From Serilophus lunatus (Eukaryota > Chordata > Aves > Passeriformes > Eurylaimidae), in the NCBI GenBank assembly GCA_013399895.1, contig VXBA01005480.1, positions 643,490 through 707,489 on the forward strand: a stretch of DNA of 64,000 bases, in the 5' to 3' direction. Each line of letters opens with the position of its first letter. Positions within the stretch are counted from its first letter, which is position 1. Shown here piece after piece: positions 1 through 9,585 of the stretch. The translations under genes were made by a program, and so were the position numbers. Below the pieces are notes generated by a model. The model was not told the DNA's origin and ran no database searches. It saw only the letters and a list, made by a program, of their open reading frames with translations.

Positions 1-3000
1 GACCTGGTTTTAGTTTAATTGACATTTTGCTTATTTAAAACACAAAAACTGGCCACTGAGGAAAAAGCCCTCACTTGGAAATATTAGCAGCAGCAGTCCA
101 TAAATCACTAAAAATTATTTTTAGGTTCCCAGAGAGTGAGCAGTCAGCACGTCAAAGAATAGAGGTTTGATGGGGAAGGAATGTGTTTTTCTGGGAACAA
201 TTATTTTGCTTCACAGAAACGAATCCAGTTATAAAGGGCAATCCTATTCCAACATAAGCCTGGTTTCCAGTGTTCCAGTTAATAACACAGTAAGTCAAAT
301 ATAAGAAAATACATTCTGAGGTACAGAAGCAAGTAAGAGCCCCCCATGAAATTCCACCTTAGTACTGTTAAGGATGCTGGTAATTTCATGCTACAAATCT
401 CACAAGGAAATAAGGGAAACATACAGTTCTCATGTCACATTCCCAGACTCTCTCCTCCTCCTGCACTCAAAGACTGAGAAGAGGGCTAAAACAAGAAAAA
501 GAAAGGGTGGGGGGGGAAAGGGTCACAATACTGCTTGTTTTAAGAAAAAACAAGAGTGATTTAACGCAACAGAAATACTCTGTATAAAGAAAAACTGAGG
601 TAGTACTAAAAGTTGGCCAAATCATCCCTAATCACAACTCATCATCTCAAGAGATGGGGCCCTTCAGGATCTAAAAATCTTTGTCTCCATCTTCAGGAGG
701 CCTCAAAAGCCCATGCAGTCAGTAGTCTCCCATTTAGATTTCTGCACTCCCCATTAAAGTCCGCAGTTTTCCAGTCCTAGTTGTGCTCAGCAGCTGTAAG
801 ATTCACTACACATCCCAGAACAACTCTCTCAAGCAGAGCTGGTTGATGAGCATTGCCCAGACAAACACCACAACCCCTTCAAAAACCTGCATTATTCATG
901 GTACTTTGACTACTGCAACTCCTTCCTGAAGTCCAAGAAATTGAAGAGCAGGGTCAGGGGTAAAAAAAAGAGGTTACATGGCCCAGCAAATCACAGGCAA
1001 ATGAGAATGTGGGAGTAAACAAGGTGCTTCCTAGCTCTGACTTCTTGCTTACCCCTAAGAAGGTCATCGCTGTCCAACTCTGCATGTTTCAGGTGTTACA
1101 CAAAGCTCTGGTTTACAGCACTTACCCACCACTACACTGTTTCCTTTGGCTTTACAGCATCCTGTTTAATAGTGGAGAATATCTATGTGACTTGTCCACT
1201 AATGCACCTTTTTTCCAGGATAGGTTCAGTTTTGTTATTATCAGCATTTTTTTCCTCATGTTTTTCATGAAATATCAGCACAGCTGAAACTAGAGATGGA
1301 AGGGATCATGTGCATGTCCTCCACCATCTGCAGAGAATTTAGGTAGATTCTTTTTCCCTCTTTATGAATAACAGGGCCATTTGTTTGGTAAATATAATGC
1401 AAAATCAGCAAGAGTAATGTGGAAAAACCAGCAGGTTATCAAATCCCACCAGTATTGTTTTATGGGGTTTTGTAACATTGTTTATAATGGAAACATCACA
1501 TAACAAAGGCAACTGTCATTAAAAAGAAATATTAAAAGAGGGTCTCTGTCATGACTTTAATTCAGAGCAGGAGATCCCACTAAGCTGAAATTTTACTGGT
1601 ACTGAAAAGCTTATGCAAAGCAAAGTTATATGGGAAAAAAAACAAACTATGTGAAACTCAGAATAATTTGGCAGCTGGACTGTGGTTCTGGACCCTCTCT
1701 GCCAGGTCTGACCACTAAAGCTCCACCTGTCTTCCAGTGGATTTTAAATTCCCTTCTCTTCTGTGCACAGGTTTAATGGATGGGATAAGGAAAGTTGCCC
1801 AGCCAAACAAGCTTGTAACTTGATGACAAGAATACTTTCCTGGGCACGGGAGATGAGGGTTTGGATTTCCTCTAGATGCAAGTGTTACCTCCTCAGTGTT
1901 AGGGGACTGTTGTCATACCATGGAATTAAACAGCTGAGCCTTGACCAATAACACCACGTTTTCACTCAAACCAGATTCCAAGGCAGGGGGACTAAGGAAC
2001 AATTAACACCAAACTGCTGCTCACATTACCCAGCCTCCTGGTTCCCCTTTTCCCAACCTCATGATGTGACACTGCTGAGGGTGTGGTGAGGCCACAGGTA
2101 ACTAGTGGGAACTTCACAAACGTTGTTCCCATCTTCTCTAGTTTTTCTCCCAAAAAGTTGGCCAGTGCTGACTAAGAGCAAGTGGTGAATAGCAGCACAT
2201 CCTGCTGGGCTCATTAATGACTTAGAAAATGAAGTGATTTTGTTCAACTTGTACTAGAAAATCCTTTCTTCACTTGTTTAGAAGGCCCATTTGGAATTTA
2301 AAGCTGAACTGCAGCACACAGGCTTAGTAAACCTGAGCTACCTGGGAACTCCTTAGTTTTCCACTAATTCATTAATATGAAAACTTCAGATGTAACAGGA
2401 AGCAAAATGGACCAGATCAACATTAATCTTTGAAACTATCAAATTTCAGGCTTCAGATCAAGTTGTAAAGGGGATTCAGTGGATTTCACTGAATTTTTAC
2501 CTGTTCCCACTGTAACATGACAACATCCAGCTCTAAGGAGTTCCCAAGGCACAGAAAGATGCCTCAGGATCTGTTCTTCTCAATTCTGAAGGAGGACTCC
2601 TATCTTCCCATGAAATGTTTAAAAGTAACTGCTCATGTGTTAAAATGTCTTCAGTGCAACAGCAACCACACATAAATGCCAGAACTGGGCATCGAGTATT
2701 TCCTTCATCCTGGAACAACGTTTTTAAAACCAACAAGAGAAACGCACCTAAAACTGTAAAACAAACTCAAGCCCAAAGCGAAAGGGTGCAGATAATGCAT
2801 GTGCCTGCTGCCATCTCCTGGTAGTTTAGAGGTAAAACCACCACAAATGTTTTTTTTTCCTTATCTATCCTTTAGAAAAATATCAGGTGTTCGGGGGTCA
2901 AAAAAAAATATATATACCAGTTAACGTTCTTTCAAAACTCTCAACATCCACAAACCGTTATTTCACTGTACAAGGCAGCCACTACCTGGACTTTCCAGCT

Positions 3001-5346
3001 AAATGGAGTTCTTACATTGCCCTAAGTAAAGAAACACCACTTTTTTAATTTCATGGAATAAATAAGTAGCCACTTGAGTCAGTCTAATTTCAAAATACAT
3101 TCAGTACCACTGATAACAGTTCAAAATGAAAATTAATTATAACATTTTCTACGCGGTGGAGACACAATGGAAGGCAGTAAAGAACTCACACAGCAAAGTG
3201 ATTTAAAGACAGGAAAGTGATTTAAAAAGACTTCCCAGTTCTAAAAGCTCTTAGATAAAGGAGCAGTGATGGTGCCTGGCTCTGCTAGCCCACTCCCAGA
3301 AATTACTCCAAAGTGCTTGAGATCTACCAGGAAAGATAAACCAGATGCAACTGGTTTCACTGAGGCTTAATATTACAATTTGTTAATGTGATGTGAGGGC
3401 TTTTGTGACAAAGAGAAGTTTCGTTTCCCAGACTATTTCCTGGTCAGGAAGCAGGGTGTGAGCCCCACACTGTCAGACAACTAAACCTTCACACAAGTGA
3501 ATTATCACTGGGGAGAAGGAGGGGAACATCCTAATGACACAGGAAGGAAAAGAGAGGTGAAAATGGAAGTTCTAGTAAAAAAACCAAACAACCAAGTTTA
3601 AGAGAGAAAGAGACATTATTTCCAGGACTTATAAGACTGAACTTGTCAGAACTAATGAACTGGCCAAGGAAAGATAATGTGTTTAAAGACAAAGGGAAAT
3701 AATACATATAAGCATTAAAAGTATGTAATTCTAACCCTTAGATTACATTGCAGCAGTAATGCAATGGAAAAGGGAACTTACTTCCCTAGAGAAAAATTAA
3801 AATATCAAAGTGCAAAGGTATTGGTTTGGGTTTTTTTTGAGGGGACAGGAAAGGAGCACAACAGGGTAGAACCCAGTGCTAGTAAAGAACTGGGGATAGA
3901 AAAGTGATCCAAAACTCTGTAATAGTGTGTGCCAGGTGCAGGAAGTTTAGAATTCTAACACAGGCACTGAGGGTCACCACCACCTCTCAGGTGAATCTTG
4001 GGAGAAGTAATGAAGATGCAATTAAGTCTGTTGCTGATAAGCACATGCACCTGCTCATATCAGCAACACATCTGCAAATCCCAACTGAAACAGTGAAACT
4101 CACGTGGTAAAACAAGAAACACTCGGGATTTCTTTCTTCTATTTGGTTTGGGCAGTAAAACAGCACGAGAAATAGGTTAAGTATTAATCAAGAGCACTAC
4201 TAGTCTTGCCTGGCCTCATGTAATGTGGCTTTCAAGCTCTTCTATTTATCACAAAAAAGAGCAGCTCTCCAAAACCTCCAGGTAAAGTTAAAATGGCTGA
4301 AAAGCCAAGTGAAGAAAAATAACAAGAGGGTTGAGACCATTTTGGGAGAAATGAATAAGAGTACAACAGCACTAGAGTTTTCAAGCTGAACAGCTGATAT
4401 TCACAGCTACCTAACTAGTAAAAGCTGGGCTTTGGGTGAAATATCCTTCCATTACCACAGGCTTTGAAACACACCACTTTCAGAAGAATCCATATAACAC
4501 AATCACTAGTGATCAATACCCAGAATAAAGTTCTCTTGGTTCAACTAAATTATTCAGCCCCTTTCAGAACCGGCATATTCAGTACTGTAGCATTTGTTTT
4601 AACCACATCAGTGTGAACCCAGAAGCAAACCATACTCGCCCTTGGAGCAAAGACTGGAATCATGAGAAAGCCTTAGCTTTTGAGAAAAAGGGTTTTATTA
4701 CAACAAAACAAGCAATCACACCATCAATTCACTCTTTTAGCAGCTGGCCCACCGCACTGTGTAATGACCATGGGCTTTTTATCCTCAGTTAAATACTTAT
4801 ATTTTGACTGCAGCTTCGTTTTCAGGCTGTTCAATCTGTGTCTTTCAAGGTCGACATGGGCATCCAACACAGGAATGTCTTAAACGATAACACCTATTTG
4901 CTGCAGATGCTTCAGGAAAGGACTTTATTTACAGCTCTTCCACACCCAACAAATCCACTTTTCCTTTTCTTGATTCATTTTATGAGCCGACTAGTTGGTC
5001 ACTGAGTTCACATCACAGCAGACAAAGGGTTTGCCTCTTCAGGATACTGTTTAAATACTTCACCCCTCAACATTTACTTGTTTCACTCAGTCTCTTACCT
5101 GTTGCAGCTTCCTCCAGCCGCAGCTCCTTCCTTCCTTCTCCTCCCTGTAATAACAGGATGGAAGCAGTTGGACCAACTGGGAATTTCCCTTCTCCAAGGC
5201 AGCCCAAAAGTCTCTTAATCCTTTTTTTTGCTGTTAGTAGGGATTTAAGGGAAAAGTGTCTCGCCCTGCTTTTCCAAGTCCTCCCTGCCTGCCCTTTCAC
5301 AGTGTTTGCAGAACACTTTTATTTTAGGCAGTTGCTACATGATTTA
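1..5346. other. Upstream intergenic region, no gene seen
   Basis: This stretch precedes the MAD2L1 promoter. Open frames here are short (mostly under 80 codons), lie on both strands and match no protein I recognise. Base composition is AT-rich with scattered homopolymers, including a G run near 509-516 and an A run followed by TA repeats near 2901-2916. No tRNA, rRNA or clear transposon was found. A short segment near 1285-1335 faintly resembles a reversed CR1 3' end but is too diverged to call. On the minus strand a good splice-donor sequence (CAG followed by GTAAGA) sits at 5098-5097 and could belong to a divergent non-coding transcript from the MAD2L1 promoter. Regulatory elements may be present but cannot be shown from one sequence. 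Confidence 0.6.
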
Positions 5347-5462
5347 CACAGTGACCACCGCCAAAAAACGCCACAAAACCCCCACCAAAACAAAAAAACC
5401 CCCCACCAAATCCCCCCCCCACAAAACCTCCATCAAACACCACAAAAAGACACCCAAGAACG
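5347..5462. repeat. A/C-rich low-complexity tract (G-rich on minus strand)
   Basis: The plus strand is almost purely A and C over about 110 bases, with C runs of 5, 6 and 9 at 5379-5383, 5399-5404 and 5412-5420 separated by A-rich spacers. The minus strand is therefore G-rich with T-containing spacers and might form a G-quadruplex, since the nine-base run could supply two G-tracts. It lies about 350-470 bases upstream of the MAD2L1 start codon, at the edge of the CpG island. Long open frames across it on either strand have biased, repetitive composition and are not genes. Confidence 0.75.
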
Positions 5463-5539
5463 ACCTATTTACTCGACTCCACTCTGAAATCGCACTGAAA
5501 GGTGCGACTTTTTTTACCTTCAAAATCGCTTTCCTACGG

Positions 5540-6260
5540 TCGAAAACACCCCCAAACGACCCCTGAAGCCGACCTTTCCCCACAGCATTCCCAGCGGGAA
5601 AAGCGAGGGGCAGCTGGAGCCGCGGGGGGCACTTTAACACCAGGAGGACCGTCCCCGCCCCCTCCTCTCCCACAGGACGCAGCCCGCTTCCCTGGGGCCG
5701 GCGGGATCCCGGCGGGAGGCGGCGCGCGCGGGAAGGGGCGGGGCCCGATTCGAACCCGGCGGCGGGGAAAGGGAAGGAAGGGAAGCAAGGGAAGGAAGGG
5801 GAGCGGAGCTGCGGCCATGGCGCAGCAGCTGCTCAGCCGGGAGCACCAGGGCATCACCCTGCGGGGCAGCGCCGAGCTCGTCGCGGAGTTCTTCTGTGAG
5901 GGACTGCCCGGCCTCCGGGACCGCGGGGGGACGGAGGGAGGGAGGCTGAGGGAGGGCTGGCAGGCCGCGGCTTGTAGGGCGACATGGCCGCCGGAGGGGT
6001 TGGGCTTTGGTGGGTGGGGAGGGGGGTACACATCCCTCTTTCTTTCCCTCTTCTTCTCCCTCTTTCTCTCCGTTTCCCTCTCGCAGCCTACGGAATCAAT
6101 AGTATCCTCTACCAGCGTGGCATTTACCCCCCCGAGACCTTCACCCGCGTGCAGAAGTACGGGCTCACCCTGCTGGTCACCACGGACCCCGAGCTGACCA
6201 ACTACCTCAACAACGTGACGGAGCAGATGAAAGGTGAGAGGAGGCTCCCGGGCCCTCCCT
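5540..6260. promoter_or_regulatory. CpG island and core promoter of MAD2L1
   Basis: Dense CpG dinucleotides and high GC begin at about 5540 and continue through exon 1, intron 1 and exon 2, in sharp contrast to the AT-rich flank. There is no clear TATA box, which fits a CpG-island, dispersed-start promoter. The probable 5' UTR just before the start codon is a purine tract of GGGAAGGAAG-type repeats (about 5763-5809). The island is likely unmethylated and active in dividing cells; that part is inferred from the gene, not seen in sequence. Confidence 0.8.
5726..5754 (+). promoter_or_regulatory. E2F-like, Sp1-like and CHR-like site cluster
   Basis: Within 30 bases there is an E2F-type core GCGCGGGAA (5726-5734), a GC box GGGGCGGGGC (5735-5744), and TTCGAA (5749-5754), a variant of the CHR element TTYGAA bound by the MuvB core of the DREAM and MMB complexes. 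The CHR-like site ends 62 bases before the MAD2L1 start codon, a usual distance for cell-cycle promoters. MAD2L1 is known as an E2F-responsive, cell-cycle-regulated gene, so this arrangement is expected. Function at this locus is inferred from motif match only. Confidence 0.5.
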
Positions 6261-7662
6261 GCGGGGTCTCTGCCCGCCCGTCTCCCTCTGGGAGTGACCT
6301 TTCGGCTCCTTTCAGAGTGGCTGTACAAGTGCATCGTGCAGCGCCTGGTGGTGGTGATCTCCAGCATCGAGAACAACGAGGTCCTGGAGCGGTGGCAGTT
6401 TGACATCGAGTGTGACAAAACCGCAAAGGATGACAAGTGGGTAACGCCGGCCCTCCACACCTGCTCCTCCCTGTCCCCAGCAGCTGTGCAGGCACAGGAT
6501 TAACCCTTCCTGCTGCCCTGCCCTTTGTTTGTCTGTAAACCAGTAGTATGATCAAACCATACACGACCTCGGGTATTATTTTGTTTTTAAGCATCAGATC
6601 AAGTCTTGCTTTGGAATCCTCAACAAAGCATATAAAACCCTGTGTTGGGTACATAACCAAAAGAACTGCTGCTTTCCCCTTGTTGTGCCAGAGTGTTCTC
6701 ATCCGTTTTGGACTCAGAATAAATTTAACATTCCTCACAAATACTGGGAAGCTTCACAGGCCACAATAAAGGGAGACCAGCTATCACTAACTTTTCTAAG
6801 TCTATCAACCTGGGCCTTAAAGGCGTCACTACTTTAAAAATACTGTAGAAAACGGACCCAACAAAGAGAACTGTATTTAAAGGAGTTTAGTTTCTTACCA
6901 GAGTTTTCTTACTTTTCCAGTGGACCACGAGAAAAATCTCAGAAAGCAATTCAGGATGAAATTCGTTCTGTCATCCGACAAATAACTGCCACGGTAACTT
7001 TCCTGCCACTGTTGGAATCTGCCTGTGAGTATCCTGAACTTCACTAAAGAGAACAAAACACCTTTGGAAAACCTCAGCGACTTTACCATTTCAGAAAATA
7101 TTTTCTGACTTTCTAAGGCTCTTAAATTATGACATGGCATGTGCCATCACATTCCTGAGACAGGATTTTGTTAGACTGAGATCAGGCCAGAACTCGGGGT
7201 GGCTTAACTAATCTAAAGGAATGAGTATGAATGTGATTTATTTTGTGACTCTAGCTGTGGGCAGGCTTGTGTAAGCACTGCATTCACATGAATCTTGTGT
7301 TTAAAAAAAATTTACAGCACTCAAGAAAACTAAAATGCCCTCACATTTATTTTTCTCATGTTTTAACTGTTTTTTCCATGAACTGAACATCTGAGTACAT
7401 TAGTACATGTCTCGAGCTGTAGAAGATGCACTTAAAACCTGCCACCTCCTCATGTGTGCACTGCTGTTTTGCTCCCCCCTTGCTTACAGGTGCCTTTGAC
7501 TTGCTGATACACACGGATAAAGACCTGGCAGTGCCAGAGAAGTGGGAAGAGTCAGGACCACAGTTCATAGCCAACTCGGAAGAGGTTCGTCTGCGCTCCT
7601 TCACCACCACCATCCACAAAGTAAACACCATGGTGGCTTACAAAAAGGAATCTGTCCCCTAG
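5817..7662 (+). CDS. MAD2L1: MAD2L1, mitotic spindle assembly checkpoint protein MAD2A (5 exons, 207 aa)
   Basis: MAD2 is the checkpoint protein that, in its closed form, binds MAD1 at unattached kinetochores and captures CDC20 in the mitotic checkpoint complex, inhibiting APC/C. Coding exons: 5817-5895, 6087-6233, 6316-6436, 6921-7024 and 7490-7662; all introns are GT-AG (191, 82, 484 and 465 bp), and the joined frame is 624 nt with a TAG stop. The start has a strong Kozak context (GCGGCCATGG). The protein is one HORMA domain, close to the 205 aa of human MAD2L1. The extra length is two residues near the N-terminus. Recognisable segments include ITLRGSAE (13-20), ILYQRGIYP (33-41), RWQFDIECDKTAKDD (101-115), VIRQITATVTFLPLLE (133-148, with Arg135-Gln136 matching the human dimer-interface Arg133-Gln134), VPEKWEESGPQF (165-176) and LRSFTTTIHKVN (185-196). 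Human Ser195 is Thr197 here. The last six residues differ from human, which is the only divergent end. The gene is compact, as is usual in birds. It is intact, with no sign of retroposition. Confidence 0.97.
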
Positions 7663-8290
7663 GATACTGGGGTCAGTTCGTGTGTGTATGTATATAATAT
7701 CCTGTCACCTTGTATAGTTCCTGTTCATAGCGCAGCTAAGCCAGGACCACACCATTACTGTTGCTCTTGCTGAAGGACAGAAAAAAAGACGTGCTTGTCT
7801 GAGATAATGTGATGGAACACTAGGCTGGGCTGGCAGCATGGGATAGTTCAGGTTGAGCTAAATTAATGGTGTGTTAAACCACTGCCTCCACTAGAAAAAC
7901 TGCCTAAATCTAGGATTGGCTGCTAGAAGTCCTGTAATTTTGTATTTTAAGGTAATTTTAAACTGCATTCTGTTAGCAGGCTTAGGGTAGGACAACTAAA
8001 AAGCCAATCTCACTCCTGCTGTGCTAGTTTTCATGATAGAAGTCTGGGCTGTTTTATTACCAGAAGTAACCTTTTAAAGAATCAACCAAACAATTCTTAT
8101 ACCTCTGGAAGCAGCAGTTTATCAGGAAAACTTTTAAATATACGAAGCCTTGGATTTTAATGATGGCTAGGCTCTAGTACTGGGGATGGTGTTGTTTAAA
8201 GTCTATCTATGTCTGTAGTGTCTGTCAAGCATTTTCTATGTTTGTATTATTGTTTTATAGAATAAAGCCTCATATTTTATAGTGTTCTCT
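7663..8290 (+). terminator. MAD2L1 3' UTR and polyadenylation site
   Basis: A canonical AATAAA lies at 8261-8266, about 600 bases after the stop codon, preceded by a T-rich stretch and followed by T-rich sequence, as expected for a cleavage site around 8280-8290. No other canonical signal was noticed between the stop and this point. The end of the UTR is an estimate. Confidence 0.75.
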
Positions 8291-8699
8291 AAATCAGAGT
8301 CTGCAGTACTTCATATTTCAGATTGTTTTATGAATGCTACATTCTGGTTTATGACCCTAAAGGCATCCTACTTGTGTTGTTACTTCATCTGTTTCCTCTC
8401 AAAACAAGTGTGAGGGGAGTCAACATGAAATGCCTTCATGGATTTATAGTTTGCCCCCATTTAAGTCTTAACAGTAGAAATATTCACAGTGACCTAATGA
8501 TGAAGCACAGGGCTTTCCATATTTGCTGAACAGCACAGGACTCATCCTGTGTTCTTGCCCATTTTTATACTGGAAGAAATTAGGGATTTAAAAACTGTGA
8601 ATGAACTTTTGGAGTCTGTTCATTTCCTTCACCAAATTAATTCCAGCCAGAGTACTGGAACTTTTTCCACTTTCTTACAGTGATGCAGGACTCTTGTGG

Positions 8700-9585
8700 T
8701 TATTGTGATATAATTTCAGAAGTTTATTTAAAAAACATTGATTACATGCACCCCATCACTGTATTACAAACTTTCTGGGCTTTCCTAGGAGGAAATAGTT
8801 CTCTCCAGCAGTCCCAATCCAGCAAAAGTGAAAGGCAGTCTTCTGTAAGTCAACAGCACAAAATCACCTCTTTTTAATAAATACAATCTAGGTACTTAAA
8901 AATTTTTGTTACATTAATTCACCACTGGGGCTTGCACTGCAGTACAAGAGGAATACCTGGTGTTTTCTTGTGCCTGTCAGCACCATTAAACAGATGACTG
9001 CACTATCCCTTCACACCTAGAAGCAGGTGCACTTCAAGGAGTGAAGTCTGCAGTAGTGAGCATGAAAAACTTTGTTTTACAGGGATGCAAAAGTCAAATT
9101 GCTCCAAGAAGTTCATTTTTGTTCCGAATAATATTTATCTTCTTCTTTAAGAAAGACCAGCCCAAAGTCCCATCTCCATTATCATCTCTGTAATGTCTTC
9201 TTTTATAGAGGCACCAACAGTAGACAGAGATTGTGGATCTCTGCATGTAGGTAATGTCCGTCAGGGAGAGATACATGTGAAAAGGAACAGGTTCTAAATT
9301 CTGAAGCTTTCACAAAGACCCTGCAGAACAGGAAAGAAAATAAAAAAGCCAGTCAAGTCACGTTAATGGTAATCTCCCAGAAGTCAAGCCTTCACGGAGG
9401 TGTCCAATGGGATGTGCTAATGGCACCTACACTCTTCCATTAGTTTCCCCTACTCTGAGGGTCACTTTTGTAGTGACCTCAAAACAAGGGAAGCCCCCCT
9501 CATCTCCAGCGGCAGCACTGTTATCCTTGGGAAAGGGAGTAAAGGACAAGATTCAGAATTCACACAACAGGCACTGCTCACCTGA
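8700..9585 (-). terminator. RPL7L1 3' UTR with two candidate polyadenylation signals
   Basis: Reading the minus strand beyond the RPL7L1 stop, the candidates are ATTAAA (plus positions 8873-8878) and AATAAA (plus positions 8723-8728). Either gives a 3' UTR of about 0.7-0.9 kb. Both stop short of the MAD2L1 polyadenylation site at about 8285, so the convergent transcripts need not overlap. Which signal is used cannot be told from sequence. Confidence 0.45.

Noticed and set aside
1285..1335. Possible reversed CR1 3' end (GATGGAAGGGATCATGTGC ...)
   Set aside because: The resemblance covers too few bases and lacks the other conserved blocks.
5741..5765. tRNA T-arm-like GGTTCGAATC on the minus strand
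   Set aside because: No A box, anticodon arm or acceptor pairing is present on the 5' side, which is the purine/pyrimidine-repeat 5' UTR of MAD2L1. The match is better explained by a CHR-like promoter site.
5502..6197. Plus-strand 231-codon frame containing MAD2L1 exon 1
   Set aside because: It reads through the exon 1 splice donor and the A/C-rich leader. Only 5817-5895 is MAD2L1 coding sequence.
5534..6460. Minus-strand open frame of 308 codons over MAD2L1 exons 1-3
   Set aside because: It is antisense to MAD2L1 in a CpG island. The Arg/Lys/Glu-rich part comes from the pyrimidine tract of intron 1, and no known domain is visible.
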